This document shows, piece after piece, positions 26,660-34,650 of a stretch of DNA of 64,000 bases. The position numbers and the translations under genes are program-made. The stretch comes from Pseudonocardia abyssalis (GTDB lineage Bacteria; Actinomycetota; Actinomycetes; Mycobacteriales; Pseudonocardiaceae): assembly GCF_019263705.2 (NCBI RefSeq), contig NZ_JADQDK010000001.1, positions 992,001-1,056,000 of the forward strand. Direction: 5' to 3'. The notes beneath the pieces were generated by a model. The model was not told the origin of the DNA and made no database searches. It saw only the letters and a list, made by a program, of their open reading frames with translations. Position 1 is the first letter of the stretch. Each line of letters begins with the position of its first letter.

Positions 26660-27687
26660 CGGGGCTCCTTCGCGGCGTCGGTGGCGGGTGCGACGGTCTC
26701 CGCAGCATGGGTGGCGGGGCCGGTCGCAGGCAAATCGGAGGGTGCGGCGGGCATTCCCGGCTGGGTCGCCATCGCGCGCAGCCGGTCCATCCGCCGCGGC
26801 GCCGGCTCGGGGCGGGCGGGCCAGGCCTCCTCGACCGCGTTGTTGAGGTGCGCGCCGAGCACGATCGACAGGCCCAGCAGGAAGCCGAACAGCAGGAATG
26901 CGATCGGGGTGGCGAGCGCGCCGTAGGTGTAGCCGGTGGTGGTCAGGACGGCGATGTAGACGCGCAGGCCGGTGGTGCTGGCGATGAACACGACCATCGC
27001 GAGCAGCGCGCCGGGCAGCAGCCGCAGCCAGGGCAGAGTGTGCGGCAGCGCGAGCCGGTACATCGCCGTCAGCACCAGCACGGTGAGCAGTGCGGCGCCG
27101 GGGTAGTAGAACGCCCCGATCAGCGACGTCGCGGGGCCCTGCCAGGACAGCGGGAGCACCTGGGGGAGCAGGTCGGGGCCCAGGACGATGACCGGCAGCC
27201 CGAACACGGCCACGACCAGCGCGAGCAGGTAGACCAGCAGCGAGAAGATCCGTTGCCAGACGGGGTGGCGCACGAGCTTCTGCCCGTGGGCCTCGGTGAT
27301 GGAGTCCACGAGCGAGGCGATGGCCGACGACCCCGCCCACAGCGCGATGACGAAGCCGACCGACACCACGTCGGCGCGCCCGATCGTCAGGATGCTCGAC
27401 GCGGTCGGCGCGATGATCTCGTCGACGACGTCGGGGGTGAACGCCTGCCGCGCGAACGTGACGATGGCCTCCTCCACGACCCCGACGGTGTCGGTCCCGA
27501 ACCACTCGCCCACGTACCCGAGCGAGCCGAGCAGGGCCAGCAGCAGCGGCGGCAGCGACAGCGCCTGCCAGAACGCGGCCTGGGCCGAGTGGGAGAAGAT
27601 GTCCTGGTCCCAGGCGTTGCCGAGCGTCCGGCCGATCACCCTCCGGACGCTCGGGGCAGGGTCGTTGCTGGTCGGCGCATCGCTCAT
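26656..27687 (-). CDS. YihY/BrkB-family membrane protein
   Basis: The 343-residue product has the YihY (formerly RNase BN) pattern: an N-terminal amphipathic segment (DIFSHSAQAAFWQALSLPPLLLALL), about six membrane helices, a conserved SVGFVIALWAGSSAIASLVD, and the GALLAMVVFIASTTGLRVYI helix. The function is unknown. It is the first gene of a tight operon with phaC and phaZ, so it may have a role in granule-associated physiology; this is inference. An alternative ATG lies 21 bases upstream. Confidence 0.8.
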   Translation of the reverse strand: MSDAPTSNDPAPSVRRVIGRTLGNAWDQDIFSHSAQAAFWQALSLPPLLLALLGSLGYVGEWFGTDTVGVVEEAIVTFARQAFTPDVVDEIIAPTASSILTIGRADVVSVGFVIALWAGSSAIASLVDSITEAHGQKLVRHPVWQRIFSLLVYLLALVVAVFGLPVIVLGPDLLPQVLPLSWQGPATSLIGAFYYPGAALLTVLVLTAMYRLALPHTLPWLRLLPGALLAMVVFIASTTGLRVYIAVLTTTGYTYGALATPIAFLLFGFLLGLSIVLGAHLNNAVEEAWPARPEPAPRRMDRLRAMATQPGMPAAPSDLPATGPATHAAETVAPATDAAKEPR

Positions 27688-27839
27688 GGTGGGCCCAGGA
27701 TGGACCACCGGTGGCCCCCGCGCCGGGCACCACGGGTCTCGGCGCGCCGGGCGATACCGCCCCGTTACCCTGGTCCCGGTCTCGTCCGCGACAACGCAGC
27801 GCGGTCCCCCCCCAGCAGCCGTTGACGTCAGGGAGTCGT

Positions 27840-29576
27840 GTGTCCCAGGCCCACCAGATCGCGGCCCAGCAGCTCGATCCGGCGCAGATCGCCCCGGCCT
27901 CCCGCCCCATGCGGGCGTGGCAGCGCAAGGCGCTGAGCCGCTACCTCGCCGCGGGCCCGCAGGACTTCCTCGCGGTCGCCACCCCCGGCGCCGGGAAGAC
28001 GGCGTTCGCGCTGCGTGTGGCCGCGGAGCTGCTGGCCGACAAGACGGTCACCCACCTCACGGTCGTCGCGCCCACCGAGCACCTGAAGTACCAGTGGGCC
28101 CAGGCCGCCGCGGCCGTCGGGATCGCACTCGACCCCGACTTCCGCAACTCGATGGGCGGCACGTCCTCGGACTACACCGGCATCGCCGTCACCTACGCGG
28201 GGGTCGCGGCGCATCCGGTGCTGCACCGGATGCGCACGGAGAACCGGCGCACCCTCGTCGTCCTCGACGAGGTCCACCACGCGGGTGACGCGCGGTCCTG
28301 GGGCGACGCGGTCAAGGAGGCGTTCGACCCCGCCACACGCCGCCTCACGCTCACCGGGACGCCGTTCCGCAGCGACGACAACCCGATCCCGTTCATCGAC
28401 TACCTGCCCGACGCCGACGGGGCCCTGCGCAGCCGCTCGGACCACGCCTACGGCTACGCGGAGGCCCTCGCCGACGGCGTGGTGCGGCCGGTGGTGTTCC
28501 TGGCGTACTCGGGCGTCTCCAGCTGGCGCACGAGCGCGGGCGAGGAGATCACCGCCCGTCTCGGCGAGCCGCTGACGGCCGAGCAGACCGCGCGGGCCTG
28601 GCGCACGGCGCTCGACCCGGGCGGCGAGTGGATCCCGGCCGTGCTCGCGGCGGCCGACCGGCGGCTGTCCGGGCACCGCGCGGGCGGCATGCCCGACGCG
28701 GGCGGGCTCGTCATCGCCACCGACCAGACCACCGCCCGCGCGTACGCGGCGATCCTCACCGAAGTGACGGGTTCCGCGCCGGTGCTGGTGCTCTCCGACG
28801 AGGCGGGGTCCTCCGAGCGGATCGCCCGGTTCAGCGCGTCGACCGACCGGTGGATGGTCGCGGTGCGCATGGTCTCCGAGGGCGTCGACGTGCCGCGGTT
28901 GGCCGTCGGCGTCTACGCCACGAGCGCGTCCACCCCGCTGTTCTTCGCCCAGGCGATCGGCCGCTTCGTGCGGTCGCGGAGGCCGGGGGAGACGGCGTCG
29001 GTGTTCGTCCCCAGCGTGCCGGTCCTGCTCGGGCTGGCGAGCGAGCTGGAGGCCCAGCGCGACCACGTGCTCGGCAAGCCGCACCGCGCCGAGGAGCAGT
29101 GGAACGACGAGGAGCTCGCGGCCGCCAACCGGCAGGAGGACGAGCCGGGGGAGGACGAGCCGTCGTTCACCGCGCTGGGTGCCAACGCCGAGCTCGACCA
29201 GCTCATCTACGAGGGCACCTCGTTCTCCGCCGACGAGGAGGACTACCTCGGCCTGCCCGGGCTGCTGGAGCCCGACCAGGTCCGCACACTGCTCAGCCAG
29301 CGCCAGACGGAGTGGCTGACGCGGTCCGGGCGGAAGGCCCCTGCCGTGGTGCCCCCGCCGGCCCCCGTCGAGCGGCCCCAGCAGTCGGTGCGCGAACGGA
29401 TCGCGGCCCTGCGCAAGGAGCTCAACACCCTCGTCGCGCTGCACCACCACCGCACGAACAAGCCGCACGGGAAGATCCACAACGAGCTGCGGACGAGCTG
29501 CGGCGGCCCGCCCACGGCGATGGCCAACATGGAGCAGCTGGAGGAGCGCATCGCGACCCTCCGCAGCTGGCGCTGA
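27840..29576 (+). CDS. DEAD/DEAH-box SF2 helicase
   Basis: The 578-residue protein has SF2 helicase motifs: Walker A ATPGAGKTAFALR (motif I), VVLDEVHHAGD (motif II, DEVHH), LTLTGTPFRSD (motif III), MVAVRMVSEGVDVPRLA (motif V) and FFAQAIGRFVRSRRPG (motif VI). The C-terminal ~170 residues are acidic and then coiled, ending in ERIAALRKELNTLVALHHHRTNKPHG. The protein is of a kind conserved in actinobacteria and its target nucleic acid is unknown. GTG at 27840 is the first in-frame start near the family N-terminus. A repeat array follows its stop. Confidence 0.85.
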   Translation: MSQAHQIAAQQLDPAQIAPASRPMRAWQRKALSRYLAAGPQDFLAVATPGAGKTAFALRVAAELLADKTVTHLTVVAPTEHLKYQWAQAAAAVGIALDPDFRNSMGGTSSDYTGIAVTYAGVAAHPVLHRMRTENRRTLVVLDEVHHAGDARSWGDAVKEAFDPATRRLTLTGTPFRSDDNPIPFIDYLPDADGALRSRSDHAYGYAEALADGVVRPVVFLAYSGVSSWRTSAGEEITARLGEPLTAEQTARAWRTALDPGGEWIPAVLAAADRRLSGHRAGGMPDAGGLVIATDQTTARAYAAILTEVTGSAPVLVLSDEAGSSERIARFSASTDRWMVAVRMVSEGVDVPRLAVGVYATSASTPLFFAQAIGRFVRSRRPGETASVFVPSVPVLLGLASELEAQRDHVLGKPHRAEEQWNDEELAAANRQEDEPGEDEPSFTALGANAELDQLIYEGTSFSADEEDYLGLPGLLEPDQVRTLLSQRQTEWLTRSGRKAPAVVPPPAPVERPQQSVRERIAALRKELNTLVALHHHRTNKPHGKIHNELRTSCGGPPTAMANMEQLEERIATLRSWR

Positions 29577-29600
29577 CCCCGCGGGTCCGCCCCCGCCGCC

Positions 29601-29926
29601 CGGCGAGTTTGCCGCTGTCGCTCGGCGAGTTTGCCGCCCACACCCGGCGAGTTTGCCGCCCACACCCGGCGAGTTTGCCGCTGTCGCTCGGCGAGTCCCG
29701 TCCACGTACGGCGAGCTGGCCGATGCGGCGCGGTCGCGGTCCTGCCGCCGGCTGGACGTGCAGCCGGCCGTCGGCGGGCGCGGCGAACTCGCCGGGCCAC
29801 GTCGGCAAACTCGCCGGGCCACGTCGGCAAACTGGCCGGGCCACGTCGGCAAACTCGCCGGGCCACAGCAGCAAACTCGCCGGGCCACGTCGGCAAACTC
29901 GCCGGGCGTGGGCGGCAAACTCGCGG
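29601..29926. repeat. Two opposed arrays of a 22-bp repeat (14-bp core, 8-bp spacer)
   Basis: The core CGGCGAGTTTGCCG occurs at 29601, 29623, 29645 and 29667, then as decayed copies at 29689 and 29709. Its reverse complement CGGCAAACTCGCCG occurs (with small changes) at 29781, 29803, 29825, 29847, 29869, 29891 and 29913. The period is exactly 22 bp in both arrays apart from the last step on the left. Spacers are mostly CTGTCGCT or CCCACACC on the left and GGCCACGT on the right. The arrays face each other across ~58 bp, so a large cruciform or transcript hairpin is possible. The core itself has CGGC/GCCG ends. Confidence 0.95.
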
Positions 29927-29958
29927 GGTGGGGGAGTCAGGGTGGGGGTGCGGACGGC

Positions 29959-29992
29959 GACGGGGCGGGGACCGTGTGGTCCCCGCCCCGTC
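29959..29992. terminator. 15-bp stem terminator between helicase and DUF7455
   Basis: GACGGGGCGGGGACC (29959-29973) pairs perfectly with 29978-29992 around a GTGT loop. It follows the repeat arrays and precedes the convergent small zinc-ribbon gene, so it can stop transcripts from both directions. Confidence 0.88.
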
Positions 29993-30038
29993 GTGTCGAC
30001 TGTTGTGGGTGGTGTGCCGGCGTCCGGGCCGGCTCCGC

Positions 30039-30224
30039 TCAGCTGCCGGTCTGGACGCTCGCGTCGAGTTCGCGAAGCTTGTCCGCGTGCGCACGCCCGT
30101 GGTGCCCGCAGAAGAGCAGCTCACCACCGGACGACAGAACGGCACGGACCTTCGCAGCCGCGCCGCATCGGTCGCAGCGGTCGGCAAGGGTCAACTCGGG
30201 TCGGGTCAGGGTTCCTGGCTGCAT
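30039..30224 (-). CDS. Small zinc-ribbon-like protein (DUF7455 type)
   Basis: The 61-residue protein reads TLTRPELTLADRCDRCGAAAK, then ELLFCGHHGRAHADKLRELD, with Cys-x2-Cys and Cys-x-His-His metal ligands. The family is widespread in actinobacteria and of unknown function. The internal ATG at 30224 is used because GGAGGGAG lies 6 bases upstream; the longer upstream frame is not conserved in style. Confidence 0.82.
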   Translation of the reverse strand: MQPGTLTRPELTLADRCDRCGAAAKVRAVLSSGGELLFCGHHGRAHADKLRELDASVQTGS

Positions 30225-30503
30225 GGCGGTCTCCCTCCGTCTCGGCTCCGGAGGCCCGGAGCCGCGTTCCTGGACGACCGCTCGCGCGGTGTGTCCACTC
30301 TCCCAGACGTTGCACACCCCCGCACGTGTTCCCGTGGCGAGTCGCGACGACCATCACGTTTGACGGTGAGTGATCGGTGCGATGGAGCCGCGGTGACGAA
30401 TGCGGGACCTTCGTTGACTACGAGTGAATGATGCGTGCCCTGCAGTGACACCGCAAGGTGGCGCGGCGGAAGATTTCCCGCGCGCTTGTTACGTTCTGGA
30501 GTC

Positions 30504-31394
30504 ATGAGCACGGCCACGCGCGAGCGGATCCCCGCCCCCGTGCTGTTCGTCGTGGGCGGCGTGTCGATGTACGTCGGCGCGGCGCTGGCCGTGGGTCTGT
30601 TCGACGCCCTGTCGCCCAGCGCGGTGGCCGTGCTGCGCCTGCTCGGGGCCGCCGCGGTGCTGCTGGCGTGGCGCCGACCGGGCCGGGCGGCGTGGCGTGG
30701 ATCACGTCTGGTGCGGGCCGTCGCGTTCGGTCTGGCGACCGCGTTGATGAACCTGGCGTTCTACGAGGCGATCGCACGGCTGCCGCTGGGTACCGCCGTC
30801 GCGGTCGAGTTCGTCGGCCCGGTGGCGGTCGCGGCTGTGGCGTCGCGGCGCCCGCGGGACGTCGCCGCCGTCGCCCTCGCTGCTCTCGGGGTGGCGCTCA
30901 TCGCCGATGTGCGCTGGTCAGGCAGTCCGTCGGGGGTGCTCTGGGCGCTCGCCGCAGCCGGCATGTGGGCCGCCTACATCCTGCTCGGCAAGCGTGTCGC
31001 GACGGCCGGGAACGGGCTCGACGACATGGCCGTCGGGTTCGCGGTGGCCGCCGTCGTGCTCTCGCCGGTGCTGTTGCTCGGCGGCCCCGGTTCCCTCGAC
31101 GCCCTCGGCGACCCCGCCGTCCTGCTGCTCGCGGTCGGGGTGGGGGTGCTGTCCAGCGTCGTGCCCTACGTGCTCGACCAGCTCGTCCTGCGCCGCGTCG
31201 GCCAGGCTCGGTTCGCGGTGCTCCTGGCCCTGCTCCCGGCCACCGCGACGGTCGTCGGCCTGGTCGGGTTGGGCCAGGTCCCGGGCCTGCTGGAGGGGTT
31301 GGGCATCGTCGCGGTCATCGCCGCGGTGGCCCTGCGGTCCCGCGACGGCGACGCGGGGCCCGGGATCGCTGCGACGAACGCGGACCGGCGGTAA
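30504..31394 (+). CDS. EamA-family (RhtA-like) exporter
   Basis: The 296-residue protein has about ten membrane helices arranged as two EamA halves, with LATALMNLAFYEAIARLPLGTAVAVEFVGP in the first half and VLSSVVPYVLDQLVLRRV in the second. RhtA-type members export threonine, homoserine or related metabolites; the actual substrate is unknown. ATG at 30504 follows GGAGTC and starts the first hydrophobic segment properly. Confidence 0.82.
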   Translation: MSTATRERIPAPVLFVVGGVSMYVGAALAVGLFDALSPSAVAVLRLLGAAAVLLAWRRPGRAAWRGSRLVRAVAFGLATALMNLAFYEAIARLPLGTAVAVEFVGPVAVAAVASRRPRDVAAVALAALGVALIADVRWSGSPSGVLWALAAAGMWAAYILLGKRVATAGNGLDDMAVGFAVAAVVLSPVLLLGGPGSLDALGDPAVLLLAVGVGVLSSVVPYVLDQLVLRRVGQARFAVLLALLPATATVVGLVGLGQVPGLLEGLGIVAVIAAVALRSRDGDAGPGIAATNADRR

Positions 31395-31494
31395 TCCGTT
31401 CACGGACTGTAGTCCACTCTGATGTGACGCGGAGTGACGAAAGTCGACCCGTTGGGCGGACCCGGATCTTCCCAGGATGCGGGACGTCGGAGGG

Positions 31495-32433
31495 CTACTC
31501 CTGCGGTGGGCGGCGCGGTCGTCCGGACAGGGCGGGGAAGTGCCCGGGGCGCTCGCCGAACTCGAACACCTCCGCGGCCGGCCCGACGATCAGTCGGTCC
31601 GGGTCGGTGGCGACCTCGAGGTCCTTGCCGGGGTAGTCGAACAGGCGCAGCACGTGGCGCATGGCCTCGAGCCGCGCCCGCTTCTTGTCGTTGCTCTTGA
31701 TCACCGTCCAGGGCGCGTCGGCGGTGTCGGTGTAGAAGAACATCGCCTCCTTCGCCTCGGTGTAGGAGTCCCATTTGTCCAGCGACGCGAGGTCCATCGG
31801 GCTGAGCTTCCACTGCCGGACCGGGTCGACCTGGCGGATCGTGAACCGCGTGCGCTGCTCGTTCTGCGACACCGAGAACCACAGCTTGACCAGGTGGATC
31901 CCGCTCCGGACGAACATCCGCTCCAGCTCGGGGGCCTCGCGCATGAACTCCATGTAGTCGCGCGCCTCGGCGAAGCCCATGACGCGCTCGACGCCCGCGC
32001 GGTTGTACCAGCTGCGGTCGAACAGCACGATCTCCCCGGCCGCCGGGAGGTGGGCGATGTAGCGCTGGAAGTACCACTGCGACGACTCGCGCTCGGTCGG
32101 CTTCTCCAGTGCGACGACCCGGGCACCGCGCGGGTTGAGGTGCTCCATGAACCGCTTGATCGTGCCGCCCTTACCTGCCGCGTCGCGCCCCTCGAACAGG
32201 ATGACGAGCCGTTGTCCGGTCTCCTTGACCCAGTTCTGCAGTTTGAGCAGCTCGATCTGGAGCAGTCGCTTGTGCTGCTCGTAGTCCTCGCGGGAGAGGC
32301 GCTCGTCGTAGGGATAGCCCTCGCGCCAGGTGTCGACGCGGGCGCCGTCGGGCCCGAGGAGGACGGGGTCGTCGTCGTCGGAGTCGTCGACGCGCAGCGC
32401 GGAGTGGTCGGCGAGCAGGGCGGGGAGGTCCAC
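31495..32433 (-). CDS. ppk2: Polyphosphate kinase 2
   Basis: The 312-residue protein is PPK2, which transfers phosphate between polyphosphate and nucleotides. It has Walker A LFEGRDAAGKGGTIKRF (residues ~95-111), the lid-loop IVLFDRSWYNRAGVERVMGF and IHLVKLWFSVSQNEQRTRF. It is a single-domain class I/II member. GTG at 32433 is chosen; upstream sequence is not conserved in style. Together with PHA storage genes it points to carbon and phosphate storage, but the loci are not linked as an operon. Confidence 0.88.
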   Translation of the reverse strand: MDLPALLADHSALRVDDSDDDDPVLLGPDGARVDTWREGYPYDERLSREDYEQHKRLLQIELLKLQNWVKETGQRLVILFEGRDAAGKGGTIKRFMEHLNPRGARVVALEKPTERESSQWYFQRYIAHLPAAGEIVLFDRSWYNRAGVERVMGFAEARDYMEFMREAPELERMFVRSGIHLVKLWFSVSQNEQRTRFTIRQVDPVRQWKLSPMDLASLDKWDSYTEAKEAMFFYTDTADAPWTVIKSNDKKRARLEAMRHVLRLFDYPGKDLEVATDPDRLIVGPAAEVFEFGERPGHFPALSGRPRRPPQE

Positions 32434-32688
32434 GGGCGCACTCTCGCCGGTCGTGATGGCCGGGAGATGAACGCGGCCCGTCCGGGATCGGGCGTCACAC
32501 GCGTTCGCAAACGGAGTAATACGACCGCCCAGGCGGTGGGAGTCACAACAAACTCGGGGCCGCGTCACCGAAACGTGACCGAAAAGCGACAACTTGAACG
32601 GTTCAGTGTGCTTGGCACCACTCCAACCGGAGGCATACGTTGCCGGTCACAACATTTCCCCTCCCCCCGACGATGTGGAAGGACCAGC

Positions 32689-33804
32689 ATGCGCACCAGG
32701 AGAACCGCCCAGCTCGCACTCGGGTTGGGAGTCGCGCTCACGCTGGCCGCGTGCGGCCAGAACGCCGCGGCCCCGTCCGCCGCCCCCGGCGCCGAGGTGG
32801 CCGCCGACGCGCCGCGCGTCGGCGTGATCCTCCCGGAGACCGAGAGCTCGGCCCGCTGGGAGGGCTTCGACCGCCCGCTGCTGGAGCAGGCGATGGCCGA
32901 GGCCGGCCTCGACGCCGACATCCAGAACGCGCAGGGCGACGAGCAGACCTTCACGACGCTGGCCGACGGCTTCATCGCCAGCGGCGTCGACGTCCTCGTC
33001 ATCGCCGCGATCACCAGCGAGTCCGGTGCCGCGGTGGCCGCGAAGGCCAAGGCCCAGGGCATCCCGACGATCGACTACGACCGCCTGAGCCTCGGTGGCT
33101 CCAGCGACTACTACGTCTCCTTCGACAACGAGGGTGTCGGCGCGCTGCAGGGCCAGGGCCTCGCCGACGCGCTGTCCGGCCAGCAGGGCGCCCAGGTCAT
33201 CGAGATCCGCGGCGCGCCGACCGACAACAACGCGACGCTGTTCTACAACGGCGCGCTGACCGTGCTCGACCCGCTGTACGCCTCGGGTGCGCTGGTCCGC
33301 ACGGCCAGCCAGCCGATCGAGGACTGGGACAACCAGATCGGCGGCACCACCTTCGAGCAGCTGCTCACCAGCAACGGCGGCCAGGTCGGCGGCGTGCTCG
33401 CGGCCAACGACGGCCTCGCCGGCGCGATCATCACCGTGCTGCAGAAGTACGGCCTCAACGGCACCGTGCCCGTCACCGGCCAGGACGCCACCCCGGACGG
33501 CCTGCAGGCCATCCTGCGCGGCGACCAGTACATGACGGTCTACAAGCCGATCCAGCAGGAGGCCCAGGCCACCGCGGAGCTCGCCGCCGCTCTGGCGAAG
33601 GACGACACCGCCGCCGCCGACGCGATCGCGACCGGCACCGTCGACGACCCGGAGGGCAACCGCCAGGTCAAGTCGGTCCTGCTCACCCCGCAGCTGATCA
33701 CGCGTGACAACGTCAAGACCGTGATCGACGACGGTGCCGTCCCGGCGTCCGACGTCTGCGTCGCCGACGTGGCCGCCGCCTGCACCGAGCTCGGCATCAG
33801 CTGA
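32689..33804 (+). CDS. xylF: Xylose-type ABC transporter substrate-binding lipoprotein
   Basis: The 371-residue lipoprotein (lipobox LAAC, ~residue 21) is of the periplasmic-binding-protein type I family. It closely resembles XylF: RVGVILPETESSARWEGFD, then IDYDRLSLGGSSDYYVSFDNEGVG and TGQDATPDGLQAILRGDQYMTVYKPI. It would capture xylose or a similar pentose. The ATG has GAAGGA five bases upstream. An ATPase and a permease gene follow, separated from this gene by a strong hairpin. Confidence 0.87.
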   Translation: MRTRRTAQLALGLGVALTLAACGQNAAAPSAAPGAEVAADAPRVGVILPETESSARWEGFDRPLLEQAMAEAGLDADIQNAQGDEQTFTTLADGFIASGVDVLVIAAITSESGAAVAAKAKAQGIPTIDYDRLSLGGSSDYYVSFDNEGVGALQGQGLADALSGQQGAQVIEIRGAPTDNNATLFYNGALTVLDPLYASGALVRTASQPIEDWDNQIGGTTFEQLLTSNGGQVGGVLAANDGLAGAIITVLQKYGLNGTVPVTGQDATPDGLQAILRGDQYMTVYKPIQQEAQATAELAAALAKDDTAAADAIATGTVDDPEGNRQVKSVLLTPQLITRDNVKTVIDDGAVPASDVCVADVAAACTELGIS

Positions 33805-33817
33805 CCCGACAACCCCT

Positions 33818-33859
33818 CGTGCGCGGGAACCGTGGCCCCGGCCACGGTTCCCGCGCACG
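33818..33859 (+). terminator. 19-bp stem-loop between binding protein and ATPase genes
   Basis: Positions 33818-33836 pair perfectly with 33841-33859 around a CCCG loop. It lies 14 bases after the xylF stop and 17 bases before the ATPase start. Such a hairpin inside an operon usually stabilises the upstream mRNA or partly terminates, giving more binding protein than transporter. Confidence 0.8.
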
Positions 33860-33876
33860 GGCACCGGAGGTGCCGA

Positions 33877-34650
33877 GTGAGTGACCCGATCCTGCAGCTG
33901 CGCGGGGTGAACAAGAGCTTCGGCGCCGTGCAGGTGCTGCACGACGTCGACTTCACGGTCCGGGCCGGTGAGGTCACCGCGCTCGTCGGCGACAACGGCG
34001 CCGGGAAGTCCACGCTGGTCAAGTGCGTGGCCGGGATCCACCCGATCGACGGCGGCGAGGTGCTGTTCGACGGCGAGCCGGTGAGCGTGGCGGCCCCCGC
34101 GGACGCCGCGAAGCTCGGCATCGAGGTCGTCTACCAGGACCTCGCGCTGGCCGACAACCTCGACATCGTCCAGAACATGTTCCTCGGCCGGGAGCGCGGC
34201 AAGCCGTGGCTACTCGATGAGGCCGACATGGAGCAGGCCGCGCGCGACACCCTCGCGTCGCTGTCGGTCCGCACGGTCACCTCCGTGCGCATGCCCGTGG
34301 CGGCCCTGTCCGGCGGGCAGCGGCAGACCGTCGCGATCGCCAAGGCCGTGCTCTGGGACTCCAAGGTCGTGCTCCTCGACGAGCCGACCGCCGCGCTGGG
34401 CGTCGCCCAGACCCGCCAGGTCCTCGACCTGGTCCGCCGCCTCGCCGAGCAAGGTCTCGGTGTGGTGCTGATCAGTCACAACATGGCCGACGTGTTCGAG
34501 GTCTCCGACCGGATCGCGTGCCTCTACCTCGGACGGATGGTCGCGCAGGTGCCGACGAAGGACGTCAGCCACGGGCAGGTCGTGGAGCTGATCACGGCCG
34601 GGCGCTCCGGCGACCTGGGCCTGCAGCGCCCCGAGGCGGTGACGGTCTGA
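33877..34650 (+). CDS. xylG: Xylose-type ABC transporter ATPase (single-domain)
   Basis: The 257-residue protein has Walker A GDNGAGKSTL (~40), Q-loop VVYQDLALADNLDIVQNMFLG, signature LSGGQRQTVAIAKAVL, Walker B VVLLDEPTAALG and the H-loop in ISHNM. E. coli XylG has two ABC domains in one chain; this one has a single domain and so would act as a homodimer. The GTG follows GGAGG at 6 bases and the stop overlaps the permease ATG (TGATG). Confidence 0.85.
   Translation: MSDPILQLRGVNKSFGAVQVLHDVDFTVRAGEVTALVGDNGAGKSTLVKCVAGIHPIDGGEVLFDGEPVSVAAPADAAKLGIEVVYQDLALADNLDIVQNMFLGRERGKPWLLDEADMEQAARDTLASLSVRTVTSVRMPVAALSGGQRQTVAIAKAVLWDSKVVLLDEPTAALGVAQTRQVLDLVRRLAEQGLGVVLISHNMADVFEVSDRIACLYLGRMVAQVPTKDVSHGQVVELITAGRSGDLGLQRPEAVTV

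Noticed and set aside
27840..29576. Helicase plus repeat array as an anti-phage defence system
   Set aside because: The helicase is of a widely conserved actinobacterial type, no effector or nuclease gene is present, and the array is non-coding. The link to the array may be coincidental; no defence claim is made.
29601..29926. CRISPR array
   Set aside because: Units are 22 bp with a 14-bp core and only 8-bp spacers, most of which are identical, and the orientation flips in the middle. No cas genes are present. The layout is not CRISPR.
31395..31494. Terminator between EamA and PPK2 genes
   Set aside because: Only weak 5-bp inverted repeats (such as GGACT/AGTCC) are visible, which is not enough to call a terminator.
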